Positions 11,862 through 24,212 of a stretch of DNA of 64,000 nucleotides are shown here, piece after piece. The translations under genes were made by a program, and so were the position numbers. Source of the DNA: Sphagnum magellanicum. Its lineage: Eukaryota; Streptophyta; Sphagnopsida; Sphagnales; Sphagnaceae. The notes under the pieces are model-generated. The model worked only from the letters and a program-made list of their open reading frames with translations, made no database searches and was not told where the DNA came from. The stretch lies in assembly GCA_021904315.1 (NCBI GenBank), contig CM038922.1:10515347-10579346 (forward strand), given 5' to 3'. Position 1 is the stretch's first letter, and each line of letters starts with the position of its first letter.

Positions 11862-13651
11862 ACTTCATATATGGTTTATAGCTAGCTACATTTGACTAAA
11901 TCCTGCTAGGGATGATGGCCACTTTGGCTACAAACAAAAATTCCTAAATTTTTTTTTTAATTTTTTTGAACACTGATTGTAACACGTTGAAGATTCCTTG
12001 GCTTTATGACCCAAGTTGTCTGTTTCGAAGACCCTCTATAGGAGGCTCTTAGCTGATGAGTGCCATAGAATTGGATAAGCACCTTTGCATCCATTGGAAT
12101 AAAGGACCAAGTTTGTCTTACTTATTTGGCTTTTGTGGTAGTTACTCAAGTGAGATTCTTGAAAACTTACACTCGATGGGTCAAGTTAGCAGCACAAGTA
12201 ACAACCCACATAAATGCAATGACTCCGAATTTAAGCTTGCTTGACGCTTAGACTCAATGCCAACCATTCAGTACTTGACCTAAATCTTTCTAGCTTGAGG
12301 TTGGTTCCATCTCCCACAATTCATGATAGTCCTGAAAATATGTACAATGCTTGCCTATATATACACAATGTTGGCAGTCTTGGCGAGGGTTACCCGCTTG
12401 TCCTACATAATATGAGATTGCATTGTCATATACCAAATTCCCTTAGTGGCAAGCAAATCACCTCCAACTTTTCTGCCCTTTAAGGAACCCACTAAGAATA
12501 ATTTTCAGAGCAGGCGATAGCCTTTAACCTCTGAGAGCTCAGAGGGACATTTGTGAAGTTTTACATCATACTTCTTGTCACTTAACCAGGGTTTTTTTTT
12601 TCAAATTCCTCAAGTAGGTGTCTACTGACCAGGATCCTTAGCATTAAATGGAGACTCTCCAAGTGGGCTGTAGCATTTTTACAAAAGTGCTGCTACAAGT
12701 GACGACCTAACTAGGACGTGTTTAGATCTAGATGTGGCTAATTTAATTATTTTTATTTCAAAAACTGGCGCAAAAGTCTTAGAAAATCACCCTTTAATTC
12801 ATTTTCTGAAGACTAATTCGCCAAAACAAAAAAGTCCACAAATCAAGTTAAAATTTTGAAGGGAGAAAAATCTACCATTTAAGAAATGAAAATGCTCATC
12901 CAATAAAACCCAAAAAAAGGGATGTCTGAACTAGTTATCTGTTATGCATGGAAAACGTGTAGGAGTGCATGCATGTGGCCTCCAACTAGTGAGTTCGATC
13001 ACTTGGCTTCAGGAGTGCATTGATGAAGCTCATGGATCAGCAGGTGGGCAGCCAGAGATCTACAAGTTCCTGTCAGCCTGAATTCTCTTAGAAGTTGCTG
13101 GCCATTTTCTAAGTTCCTGACATTCATGTTCTGTAAATTGCAAGAGTTCATTCTTATCTGAAGAGCCGCATTATGGCCTGAAATTATTTTTATAAGCACC
13201 TAACTTTGTTCTCGTGAGTGCAATATTATGACGCATGCACATTGCATAGGTGTCTTGTTCAAAGTCCCTTGTTTCATTTTGGTTGAAATTTATAGCAAAT
13301 ATTTTTGAGTGTGTAAACTTTGAATCCAAATGGCTGATTTCATATCTCGCCCCCCTTGATGAGTATATTATATTTCTAATTAAGGTTTTGAGTAGAGGAA
13401 ATTGGGTGTAAAAAGTGCTTCAGCTATTGGGGGTCAATTTATAATGGAGTAGAACAACTCACCTGCTCTGTTATTTCTCTTCTCAATTCCACAATTTCGG
13501 GATGGGCTTCTTTCTTAATGCCACATTTGTAAGAGGAAGTAAACAGAGTGCGGTCACAGGTCTTCTCCCCTGCCCCCATCCCCCTCAGTTGTTTACAACG
13601 CAACATTTTGCTAATTTGTGCGTTGCTTTTCGGCAAATGAAGTTGGAACCA
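11862..13651. other. Spacer without recognisable gene
   Basis: AT-rich noncoding DNA. Short open frames (12056-12244, 12241-12483, 12999-13199, 13439-13636) carry no domain that I recognise. A poly-T run occurs near 12591-12600. Confidence 0.45.
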
Positions 13652-14503
13652 ATGTTGGGTGCATACCCGGCTTGGAAGGTTAGAACCATCAGGTCTGGTT
13701 AGAATGATAATCAGAGCTCGAATCAGATTTTTATTTATGTTTTAGAGAATCCAACCTAGAATTGGACCCAGATTATTTTTTAGAGAACTGGACCTGGAGC
13801 TGAGTTCTTAGTTTTATTTAGGTATGAAATCAAAATTGAAATCAAGACTTGAAAAAAAATTGAATTTTTTTTTTTTTGAAAAACAAATTAAAAAATTAAA
13901 CGACTAGAACCATGGCTTAATTAAAAGTTAATCGACAGTTAACTATTGTTTCTTATATGAGTTAGTAAGAATTGGACCAGAATCAAGTCTAATTTTTGAA
14001 ATTGGAATTGGAATCAAAATGAATTTTTAAAAAAATAATCAGACCTAGAACTAGATTCCTGTGACTTTTATAAATGATTTTTAAAATAATAAATAGGCCT
14101 AGAAGTAGGTTCTTTATAAATAAAAGTAAAGAATTGCTGAACACTACTTGAAACCAATGTTGGGCAGCTACCCAGTTTGAAGGCTTAGAACCACAGGTTC
14201 CAATTCCAGTTAGTAAAGACCAAACCAGAATGGGGTTCTGAGTTTTTAAGAATCGAAACCATACTGAAACTGAGTTCCTGGTTTTTCTACAATTAAAACT
14301 GGAATTGGAAATGGGACTTTTGGAGAGAAAAAAGTATTTTGAAAAAAGAAGGACTAGAACCAGGGGCCAGCTGCAGGTTAACTGAAATTTTACCACCAGT
14401 TATGGTCAAACTTACTCAGGACCAGACCAAAAAACTAGGTTCGATTCCTAAAACCAGAACTTGAATTTTTTGGATTTCCAAGCTCCATTGCTTGTGGAAC
14501 TGA
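13652..14503. repeat. Degenerate AACCAGAA-rich repeat block, two ~500-bp units
   Basis: CCAATGTTGGG near 13652, followed by a TACCCGG/TACCCAG and TTAGAACCA pattern, recurs near 14152. The rest is dense in GAACCAG, TTCTGG and GGAATTGG words. It appears to be a roughly 500-bp unit present at least 1.7 times, interrupted at its right by the LTR element starting near 14504. Related sequence resumes at about 31370 beyond that element. Confidence 0.55.
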
Positions 14504-15388
14504 TGTAACTTAAAGGCATATCTTGTGTATCGTAGGACATAGTTAGGGTTTTTTTAGGGTGCTTTATTGCATGGTGATGTGACCATCACCTTTTGGCAGT
14601 TTGTCCTTGAAGAAAAGAGACCATGGTGGCCAGCAGTGACTATGCTATTACTTCTTTTATTCAATTTCTAGTCTGTGGTTGAGTGTTGCATTGGCCGATA
14701 AGCTTTGTAAGGATTTGTTGGACGGAGGCGTTGTATGGTGGGAATGCAAGTTGATGGATGGAGATAAGGAGTGAGAGGAAGGATTTAAGGGAGCAGAATT
14801 CTTGGCAAAGGAAGCTAAGTATTTTGTGAAAATTGGTGTTGCTTTGGGTTTTTATGTTCTTTGCAAGACAAAGTTTACATCCTAATTTTACTTTTCGTTG
14901 TGTAAACAGTTTTCTTTGAAGTCGTAGAGTAGAATAATGCATGTGATGTGTTGTGTTTTCCTTAACTTGAAATCGGAAGTGGTGGAAAGGATGGCAATGT
15001 TTAGGTTCATAAATCTTACAAGTCCAATGTGCACAAGTTTGGGAAAATTCCTCTCTATTATGGGATAATGGAATAAGGGTCTCTAGGTTTGGAATTTCTT
15101 GGTTGACCAAACAAAGGGAATCATTTGGGTTTTTCTCCTCATGTGCAAAGGATGATACTTGTCACTGACTTGACAAGTGAATTGGGAGAGTTCTGATCCA
15201 TTCTCTCCAGTTTAGGGTTGTTAAGGATTGAAGTAAACAGAATGTGTTTGAGTGGTTGTGTGTGTGTGTGTTAATTCCTAGAAGTTTGTCTCCATGATAC
15301 TATCAATAAAACTTTTCAATTGTGTGAATAAGTTATGTGTATGAAAGGTAATGCAACTGGTATGGTGGCAAAAACTTCTCTACCCCCA
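14504..15388 (+). repeat. Left (5') LTR of the old Ty3/gypsy element
   Basis: Starts near TGTAACTTAAAGG and ends near CCCCCA. It aligns along its length with 30638-31358, for example around GGTGATGTGACCATCACC and TGTGGTTGAGTGTTGCATTGG. It is about 150 bp longer than the partner because roughly 15086-15255 is missing on the right. Many substitutions separate the two LTRs, indicating an old insertion. Confidence 0.85.
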
Positions 15389-15392
15389 ATTT

Positions 15393-15405
15393 TGGTATTA
15401 GAGTT
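15393..15405 (+). promoter_or_regulatory. Primer binding site (initiator tRNA-Met type)
   Basis: TGGTATTAGAG immediately inside the left LTR differs by one C-to-T change from the usual plant LTR-element primer site complementary to the 3' end of initiator Met tRNA. Its position just after CCCCCAATTT fits the expected LTR boundary and sets the element's orientation as plus. Confidence 0.8.
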
Positions 15406-15758
15406 GGTTGGTTAGTAAATTCTAATAAGTGATTTGTGTGTGTGTTTATACCATGTCAGTCTACTGTGATGATGTAGAGGTGGAGCATAATCAAACAATT
15501 GAATGGACCAAAATAGGAGAACTGACTTGGAGGAGGCTCAACATCAAGAGGGAAATCTTGCTATGAGTGAATTCGACTTTCCTTTTCCAAGATTTGATAT
15601 TCTACCAATAGTTGGAGCTTTCATCCTCCAACTACAAGGGTTTGGGGTGGTTCACATCATGGGCTTGGATTTAAATTGAACAAAGGTAGGTGATCAAGTT
15701 ATTCTTGTAGTGCATTTTAGTTTTTACTCAAGAAGTCAAGTATGGTTGAAGACTAGTG

Positions 15759-16100
15759 ATGGAGCAAGAAACTAGACAACGGTTGCCCGAGAACATACCA
15801 AATATTTCTTCTCTACCATCTTTGCCTAGTCCACTAGCTATTGAATTACATGAAAAAAGTGAATCGATCCCTAGAGTAGGAGACTTGTGGATCCCCATTA
15901 CTACTGTCTTGCTTCATCACAAAATTAGATTCTTTCCATCAAGAATTGAAGGATTATTCATTGTAGGAAACAAAGTAGTGCGAGTAGAGCACATAGTTGA
16001 AAAATCTAGGATTTTAGTTTGGAGGTTAGGAAAAGATTCTAAGGGGGAATGGATGTGGAACTATGAACATGAAGACAAAATGCACTATAGTTTAGTCTAG
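15759..16100 (+). pseudogene. Leader open frame of the old gypsy element, function unknown
   Basis: An open frame of about 113 codons starts with ATG at 15759, between the primer site and the gag-like region. The predicted protein is hydrophilic with a Pro/Leu/Ser-rich start and the segment 'GDLWIPITTVLLHHKIRFFP'. I do not recognise a domain. It may be the N-terminal part of the ancestral gag or a small accessory frame; its openness in an otherwise stop-ridden element may be chance. Confidence 0.35.
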
Positions 16101-16188
16101 TTATTCGTTGGATTGTTCATTATGTTGAATGACAACCCAAACCAAGATATAAAAATATACTAGATTAAAATAGGAATAGACTAACAAG

Positions 16189-17069
16189 ATGACTAGTCCT
16201 AAAGGGATGGATGAGTTATTTTGGGGAAGGTTAGAGATGACTACAAAGGTCCAAAACTATGATGAAGTCAAACTATTCAAAATTGTTCACCGCAATCTGT
16301 AAGGTAAGGTGAAAGAATGGTACAAGTGCATTGAACTTGTTCCTACTGATTGGGCTACCTTGAAAGCTACCATGGAATAGAAATATAGAGTTATTGACCT
16401 TAAAGAAATCAAAGTGCAACTTGATGCAATCAAGTAAAAACCTTTAGGTAATGGGTGCAATTGTATTATGATAGACTGGAAAATTTATTTACAAGGGGAA
16501 ATTTTTTTAAGTGGAACAAAGGAGGAGGTTTTTGTCAAAATTAAAACCAAAAATCAAGAAATTGTGCATTGTGTGGGATTGTGCCAACATGGAGGCTTTA
16601 TTGGCTATTGCTTTGGAGCTAGAAAAAGTTCTTGGGGAATTAAGGGAGACACCATTTGATCCCCTCAAGGAGCAAGAAGAATTCATGAATGTTACAAATG
16701 CGATGGTTGAAAAGTAGACCCAAATGCTAAGCAATTTTTTGGTCAATTTCTTCAAGAAACAAACAAAATTATAACCAATAGCTATTCAAGTGGGTTCTTC
16801 TAGTTTCAATGGTTGCGAATTTTGTAAATCAGAAGATCACCGAGCTATGATTTATCCAAAGTATGCCAACTTTTAACCGAAGTGCCAAAAATGTGGAAGG
16901 CTACATAAAACATAGAACTATGGTTTGAAGTATAATTTCTATGGCAAGATGGGGCAAATTGAAGACAGGTGTTGGAAGAAAAACTTTAAAAGTGGAATTA
17001 TTGTTGCAAAATTTTTGGAGGTTCTTGTTGATGATGAGGAAACAACACTAACCCAACTAAATAAAAATG
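16189..17069 (+). pseudogene. gag: Degenerate gag with zinc-knuckle remnants
   Basis: From an ATG at 16189 the plus-strand frames read a retrotransposon-gag-like region ('GKVKEWYKCIELVPTDWATL', resembling the family pattern of K-x-W followed by a W-containing helix). CxxC-type segments follow: one near 16806-16850 (CEFCKSEDHR), another near 16885 (CQKCGRLHK), and a decayed third near 16935-16975 whose Cys and His positions have partly changed. Stops and frame changes are frequent. The CACTA element at 17073 cuts the region just after these knuckles. The identity as gag follows from position and knuckles rather than overall similarity. Confidence 0.65.
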
Positions 17070-19290
17070 TGTCACTACAAGGAATCCTATCCATTCCAAC
17101 CCATGCATTTGCAACTTGTGTCCAAATCAACCATTTTTGCGACTTTAAATCTGATTGTCCCCCGTGGCACTTGGTAAAAACGATTGGTAGTCACATAAAC
17201 GACCACAAAGTGGTTTGTAGTTGCATATGCAACTTATACTTGCAATTAATGTCGATTTGGAAGAAAATGAATATGAAAAATATATTTATATCATCGATTT
17301 TTAGTGGCATCCCAAAATAAATGAAAATGTAGTTGTTTTTGTGACTTCAAAGGTGGTTCAAAGGCCATTGGATACCATGTGGCATCCTGTCAACTTGATT
17401 TGCGACTATAAATTTTAATCGCAAATGCACATGTAATCAAATGTGAAAGAAAAGGAGTTGACCAATGAAATTGTTAGATTTTGTGGTATAATTGTTTTCC
17501 TTCAACTTTTTTCAATGAATTAACCATCAAATGTGTAGTAAGGTTTGGCGAGTTTGTAAAAATTTCAAAAGACCCATGGCAATTAATGGTAAAAATAGGG
17601 TTAAGTAATAGGTATTTTATCATATTGTTGACATGTGATAATGTTCTTGTATTAATTATTTAATCAATTAGGCTATGTAATTTATTTATTAAATAGGTTA
17701 TGGTTTAGGTAGTAAATGTAATTAAATAATTAGGTAGGTTATGCAATTAATGTATTAAATAGGCAATAAATAGGATATGTAATAAGTAGCAAGTAGCAAG
17801 TTGGTCATATGTATGTGGGTTAAATAATAAATATTTTATCATGTTGATATATGTGATTTTTTTGAATTAATTACTATATTAAGTAGGCAATGTAATTTAT
17901 TTATTGAATATATTAGGTAGCAGGAATAATTTATGACCCATTTCATATCATACATTTAGATTACATTTTTTTGGTATAATTATGATCTATTATAAGCAAA
18001 ATTGTATAACATAATTTCTTAAATCAAATAGATGTTTGAGATGTGAAAAAATATAATTTATTTTTACATAAAAAATTTATCATAATTTTAAGTAAAAATT
18101 AAAATATTATAAGTGTAAACATAATACAATTTATAGTTCAATAAAATTAATTAATTATGTGGCATTAATCAATATTTAGAAATTAAAATTGATTATTTAG
18201 ATTAATCTTTTATATCAGAAATATAGTTAATAAAATAAATTTTATTATATTTCTATCATAATTTATTTAAGATTCATTTATAAATATTATATGTGAATAA
18301 ATTATATATCACACATTTTAATTAAATTCTATTGGTAAAATTATGGTATATCAAAAGAAAAATTGTGTAATATAATTTTAGAATGAAATGAAAGTTTAAA
18401 ATATGAAATTTATTTATGTATTTGTTATTATATTATCCATTTATAAATCATGTGATTGAATTTATTTTTTCCATGGAATGGTCTTTGAAATTGTATTGAA
18501 TAACAAAATTCAAATATTTTTCTTTTTAGATTAATTTCTATTTTCAAGATATGTTTGTGTACATTACTAGAAAAAATTTAAGTTTAAACTTTAATCTTGT
18601 CATTTGGACGAAATCTTAATAAGTATCAAAGTTCAAAGATGATATTTTGTGTAATGTTTAAAATCAAATAGGTTAAATAAAATGCACATAATTTATTCTC
18701 CACAACAAGTGGGGTGGCTTGGTGGTAAAGGAGTTGATCTCCATCCTTGGGGTTCAAGGATTAGTCTTCATGAATGGCATGGGTTGTGGTCAACATTGGA
18801 ATGTTGATTGAATATTCCCTACCTACATAGCCAACATATTCTAAATGTCTACAATGTAACCCTAAGTAGGCATAATAGGTGGCCTACCTAACAACCTAAA
18901 CTAATTTTTTAAGCCTAGCCTATGTAATGACACATGTCAACATGGTACATGTTGAATTTAATGAAATTAACAATAATACAATATTATTATTATTATTTAA
19001 ATAATAAATATTTTTAAATATATAAATAATGTGACTACATTTTTTAATTGTAAAATCAATCACAAAATGATGATGCCACGTAAGTCGGTTTGGATGGATG
19101 AAAAGTTCATGTAAGTCGCATCTTTATGCAATTGCCTTTGCAACTTGATGCCATGTATTGTCTTTTGTGACTATAATTTTATGCGACTTGTCTAAGGCGA
19201 CTAAGCATTATAGTAAGTCGCATGTGGTAATTACGATTAAAAAATGGGTTGTAAATCTAGTCAAATATTTGCAAATTCCTTGTAATGTGT
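17070..19290. mobile_element. Non-autonomous CACTA (En/Spm-type) element
   Basis: The element is 17073-19287 (2215 bp). It begins CACTACAAGGAAT and ends ATTCCTTGTAATG, a 13-bp inverted repeat with one mismatch. It is flanked by the 3-bp direct repeat TGT (17070-17072 and 19288-19290). The CACTAC terminus with a 3-bp duplication identifies the superfamily. Subterminal regions carry repeated TGCGACT/AGTCGCA words in both orientations (about 17136-17430 and 19090-19240), typical transposase-binding arrays. No transposase is readable. It interrupts the old gypsy element between its gag and protease remnants. Confidence 0.88.
18706..18960 (+). repeat. SINE-like module with pol III boxes, copy 1
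   Basis: A-box-like TGGCTTGGTGGTAA (18715-18728) and B-box-like GGTTCAAGGAT (18751-18761) are spaced as in tRNA-derived SINEs. The downstream body has CCTACCT/GCCTA words. Related modules lie at about 35048-35300 and 39010-39230. It sits inside the CACTA element. SINE ends and target duplications are not resolved, so it may have become part of the CACTA family sequence. Confidence 0.5.
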
Positions 19291-19445
19291 GGATTTAACT
19301 ATGATGTGTTTTTTCATGTTTGAGTACCCAAGAGGAAGATACTTATAAACATGCCAATTGATGCAATCCCCAATCTTGATAATAAAGACCTAAGAGCTAG
19401 CAATGATGGTGTTGACATAGAGATTAGGATTGATGAGAGTAGCAA

Positions 19446-20018
19446 ATGAAGTCAAAGATTATCTCCCACTTTATAATAGGGAACATATCTTTGAACCCCA
19501 TGATAACAATCCTAACTATACCATGTGAATTGGAATATCTAAAAGGACTAGTGAAATTAGCAAGGTGGAAGAAAAATGAAGTAATGCAGTCCAATCAAAT
19601 TGCAACAATTGCATCAACTATGCCCAATTTAAGGACGATCAATATAAATCAGACCTACACCAAGACCATACAACTATTGGTTGAGATGAATAACCACATC
19701 ATATAGGGCTTAGTTGATACTAGCATTTCCATGTCTATCATTGCTACCAATGTGGTTAGAAAGTTTAGATTAATACATTTAGTTGCTAGTTTAAAGTCTT
19801 ATAAGACAACTTCTGGAAAAATAATCCAAGCTTTGGGAAGGATTAATGACCTTCTAATCCAAGTTGGAGATGTGGTGTGCAAAATGGACTTCATGGTTGT
19901 TGACACAAACAGGTTTGATGTGATGCTTAGGCTAAAATTTTTCATTAAGATTGGTACAGTTGTTGACATTGAACACCAAGTCATACAAGTATGCTATGGC
20001 TTAGAATTTAATGTGTAA
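19446..20018 (+). pseudogene. Degenerate aspartic protease of the old gypsy element
   Basis: After the CACTA insertion, plus-strand frames encode 'EYLKGLVKLARWKKNEVM' and then, past an in-frame stop near 19704, 'GLVDTSISMSIIA', matching the retropepsin active-site pattern in which DTG/DSG has become DTS. Downstream 'FMVVDTNRFDVMLRLKFF' fits the usual 'F-x-V-x-D...D-x-x-L-G-x-x-F/W-L' region. The Gly-to-Ser change at the active site and the stop imply no activity. It lies between the gag remnant and the reverse transcriptase remnant, as expected for this family. Confidence 0.7.
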
Positions 20019-21284
20019 ATGCTATCATTAAATATGATCAATATGTTGCAATGGATCAACAACAATTTGGGGTCTAAGTTTTAGGAACTACAAATTTGAG
20101 ATGATTCTAACAGGAAGGGAAATAAAAGAACCTCGTCAAATTAGACCTTTTTAATTCTATGAAGAAACTGAATCTAAATCTAAATCAACACGTGACAATG
20201 ATGAAAACCCAAATGCAATGGTAGGTGATAATCAGCTTAAACTAATTCTACAAGAAAGAAAGAACAAGGAAATGGAGTTGAATGATAATGAACTAGAAGC
20301 ATTGGTTAGAGATGAAACACTTAGATGGATGTTGGGATTGTCATTTGAACAATAATTAGAAAAGCTTATGGAAATGTCTTCATTTGATGATGATGGGTGC
20401 AAACGAAATACAATGAACTGACATGATTACTTTTTAAAAAAACTATATGTCTTTTATCTCAATTTTTTTTTTCATATGAATGAATTTTGGAACAATTTGT
20501 TTTGCAACTTGTTATAATAAATGTTTATAGATGTCCAAGTACATGACATGTTTTTTTCTTCATCATTTTTTAATAAATATGAAAATTTGAAAATGTTTTA
20601 ATTCCTTGTAAGTTTAGTGTTTCATCTTTTAAAATGATATAATAATTTCAAATCATAACAAATTTTTATTTTCTTACATTTTTATGTTTTCTTATATAAT
20701 AAACTACAAAATTTCTTAACACATCATGTACATTTTACCCCATTTATGTGTGGCAAAGGACTTTTGAAGTTCTAAAATCCTAGATCAATTTTGGAAAGTT
20801 CTTTGAATTTTTTAAGTTTTAGAATTCCACATATTTAAAGGTATGAATTATTTTTTAATGTGGCTAATAGGTCTTTATCCTCCTAATTTGTTTCCCATCA
20901 AATGGTTTTTATTATATAAGTCCTTTTCATAGTCTTTTGCAAAATTAATTAATGTCTAACGTGTTGTTGTTCACTTTTAGAAATCCTAAATCAAAACTTA
21001 AACTTAAAATTTCATCAAATGGATTTTTGATTTGAATTCCTTAACATTCATATGTTCATGAAAAAAAAATAACTTGCCATGATTACCATGGCTTTAAATG
21101 GCAAACCATAAATATTTATCCAATTTTGACTATTTTTCTTTGTAGTTTGACACCCTTTTTGGCTCGTTGGAATGTGATTACAATGTGGTTGCAACCTGAT
21201 GATTACCAGGATTGGCTCAAATGGGTCAACCTTAATAATGTATAATAGATTGATGATATACTTATTATATTTCAAATCAATTCT
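20019..21284. other. AT-rich linker within the old element
   Basis: About 20060-20400 still has semi-open coding-like sequence between protease and reverse transcriptase. About 20415-21280 is AT-rich with stops in all frames and looks like decayed linker or an unrecognised insertion. No ends or duplications were found. Confidence 0.4.
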
Positions 21285-22730
21285 AAGAAAAAAATAGTAC
21301 CACTAATAGAGAAGCCAAAGGAAGAAACCAAGTGTTGGGAGGAGATTAAGGGGAAAATTAAGTTTGATCTTAATTTGGACTTATAGGAAGTCCAAAAATT
21401 GTGGCAATTGCTGGAAAAGTTCTTTGATGTATTCGTTTGGAACAAATTTAAACTAGGATGTTGTTTTATTGGAGAACATTACATAGATATGTAGGGTTTT
21501 TCATCTTACAAGACCACTTCAAATAAACTCTCCTTTTGGGAAGAGGCAAAAGTTAATAAATAAATACAAGCTTTGGTTGCTTTGGGGAAGATGTGACCTA
21601 ATAACTTGGAGTATGCATGCAAGGTTATTAATTTACTAGTAAAAAAGGATGGAAACAACTGTTTATATGGGGACTACAAGCCTCTGAACCTTAAAATAGG
21701 GAGATACACATTTCCAATGCCACTACTTGATGACATCCTTAGTTAGTTGGAACACTCTGAGTAATTTTTTGCACTAACCTGCAAAATGGTTTTTGGCATA
21801 TAAAGATGGCACTAGGAAATTGTGAAGAAAATTGTTGTCATCATAAAAATTGGAATTTTTTAATAGACAATGATGCCATTTGGATTAAAGAATGCCACAA
21901 ACACATTTACTAGGATGATGATGGAGGTGTTCCAAGGATGGATGTAACAATTTTTGAAGATGTTTGTGGATGATTTAAACGTCCACAATGCATCTTGGTC
22001 GAAACATATAAAACATTTGGGCATGGTGTTAATAAGATAAAATGAAATCAACTTGAAATTGAATCCCAATTTTAATGTGTTTTTGCAATTAAGAACATAA
22101 GTTCCTTAAGGCATGTAATCAGCAAGAAGGGTACCATGCCTAACACTTTGAAAATAAAAGCAAAAGAAAAATTTATGATACATGTTTATGTTACCAATGT
22201 TTATGCATTCCTGAGATTAACTAGATACATCAAGGGCCATGCAAAGATTGTTGTTCCTTTGTTTGAATTGACAAAGAGGGACGTAGTTTTCAAATGGGTT
22301 CCCATTTGCCAAAAAGCCTTAGATGCATTGAGGAAAACATTGATACAAGCTCTGATATTATATCAGCCAGATTTTAATAGGACTTTCATACTGGATATAA
22401 ATTGGTCCACTTAAGGAGTTGGAACAATTTTTTCTTAGAAAGATGGGCGGAAAGAACATGTGTTGGCTTATGCTAACAAAGGCCTATCATCAGTGCATAA
22501 GCATTTACATCTGATGGAAGGAGAATGTTATGCATTAATTTGGGGAATTATGCATTTTAAGTAGTACCTATACAGGAACCACTTCACATTGAAGACAAAT
22601 CATAAACCACTAAAGTGGTTGGCAACTATGAGAGATGCATATGGGAAGCAAGATAAAGTGCTAAATATGGTAATGTTGATGCATAGGATCTAAAGATGGT
22701 AAAAAAAATGGGCATTCAAACTTGGGTGGG
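21285..22730 (+). pseudogene. pol: Degenerate reverse transcriptase-RNase H of the old gypsy element
   Basis: Fragments in consistent order show the family. 'LLEKFFDVFVW' (near 21410) is the usual lead-in, 'CLYGDYKPLN' (near 21660) is the finger motif, 'MMPFGLKNATNTFTRMM' (near 21870) is the conserved gypsy block, and 'KMFVDDLNVH' (near 21955) is the F-V-D-D catalytic box. The connection and RNase H-like part follows ('FELTKRDVVFKW', 'LIQALILYQPDFNRTFILD', 'GECYALIWGIMHFKQYL' with one stop, and 'NHFTLKTNHKPLKWL'). More than ten stops or shifts interrupt it, so no functional enzyme can be made. Plus strand, in frame order with the flanking remnants. Confidence 0.85.
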
Positions 22731-23174
22731 TAAGAGAAGTGTAAGGCATGATGGAGTAACATCGTGTGGATTTGAGCTTCCATAAATCTATGTGGTTGAA
22801 GCTAAAAAACAAAGCTTGCAAAAAAACTTGGAAAAAAACAAAAAGGATTTAGGGGATGTGGAAGCTACTGAAAGGATGTAAGCTCAAACTTCTAAAAAGA
22901 TACGCTTGCCAATGCCTTCAAAGAATTTGCCATTATTTATTAATGTGAAATTACATCTAGAGTTGGCTTTGGCAACTCAAGAGATGGTGGACCTAGGAGA
23001 TGATTCAAATGAATCAAGAGAAGAAAATGAAAAGGACCAAAACAATGAACACCACAATGACATCTATAATGCTATTAATTATTTCATTTTTTTGAATGGA
23101 GGGAGAATGCTTAATGAATGTGTATCACAAGAATCAAATATAATCAAGAAGAGGATACTCAATTATTACTAGCA

Positions 23175-23784
23175 TGGTGATATGTTATTTTTCAAAAGAT
23201 TTATTGTGCCAAAACTAAGAGAAAGAAAGCAAATCATTGAAGTCATGCATGCTAAATTAAAACACTTTAATGAACAATGCACCTTAATTGAGATTTGCAA
23301 AAGGTACTATTGGCACAACTGCACTTAGGAAGTTGACAAGGTAGTGAGAACATGTCATCAATGTTAGTTGGTGAAGAGGACGGGAAGCACTAGGTTTGAT
23401 ACTAAAGAGCTTAAGAGCATACCTATATTCATGACCTATTTTATTGCATTGTTTTGGACACAACTAGTCCACTTCTTAAAACCAAGTTTGGCAACAAGTA
23501 CATACTAGTTCCCATCAACCATAATTCAAAATGGTGTGAAGCTAAGGCTATCCCTAATCGTATAGTAACAATTGCTACAACTTTTCTTGAGGAAGAGATT
23601 ATTTGCCAGTATGGAGTTTTGAGATTTTTGTTAACTAATAATGGCAAAGTATGGGCTAGTGAGTTTGACAATTTGTGCAAGGTTTATGGGATACAACACC
23701 AATTCACTACACTTCAATGGGCATTTTGTAATGGCATGGCAAAACGCAAGATAAAAATTATCAAACATGGTGTTATTATGTTAT
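23175..23784 (+). pseudogene. Degenerate integrase, first part, split by the chromovirus insertion
   Basis: A zinc-binding H-x-H-x-C-x-x-C-like region ('HAKLKHFNEQC', then 'VVRTCHQC' near 23345-23366) precedes an integrase core remnant: 'NKYILVPINHNSKWCEAKAI' (near 23490), then 'LLTNNGKVWASEFDNLCKVYGIQHQ' where the catalytic T-D-N-G has become T-N-N-G. The core is therefore inactive. The reading stops being homologous at 23784, exactly where the minus-strand chromovirus with its GTTAT duplication begins. The C-terminal part reappears beyond 30032. Confidence 0.8.
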
Positions 23785-24198
23785 TGTTATGGATCGGACT
23801 AGTGCGAGGCAAGGCAAGGAAACATGGCTATAACCAAGTAGGGAAATACAAGACAAGACAAGACAAGATAGGACAATACTGAAGGACTAAGAACTTTGTT
23901 GATCCATCAACTGGTGTTGGTCTGCTGGAAGGTTGTCCCCCAGACCATCTCCTTTTATAACCCTAAACCATCCTATCTTGAGATGCCGAGATGTGGCTGC
24001 ATTGCTGAGACGTGGTTGAGACGTGGCTGCATTGTTGCATTACCGAGATGTGGTTGCACTGCTGCACTGCCGAGATGTGGCTGCATTGCTACATTTCGGA
24101 GATGTGGCTGCACTGCTGCACTGTTACAACGTTGAGACATGGTAGCACTGCTGAATCTATGTACCCTACTTTTGTGTTGTCAGATCCAAGCCATGACA
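23785..24198 (-). repeat. 3' LTR of the chromovirus
   Basis: Bounded by TGTTATGG at the left and CCATGACA at the right, in direct repeat with 29567-30031. A TATA-box-like TATAAAAG lies on the minus strand at 23952-23959. The internal GAGACGTGGCTGCACTGCTG-type 27-bp units are fewer here (about four full and two partial) than in the other LTR. In the first ~200 bp the two LTRs differ at 12 positions, all transitions. Confidence 0.92.
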
Positions 24199-24212
24199 TT
24201 ATCCCCTCCTCA
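24199..24212 (-). promoter_or_regulatory. Polypurine tract of the chromovirus
   Basis: On the minus strand GAGGAGGGGATAA runs directly into the 3' LTR start TGTCATGG. Its position and purine content are those of the plus-strand primer site of LTR elements. It overlaps the last codons of the pol frame: the TAA stop is the last three bases before the LTR. Confidence 0.85.
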
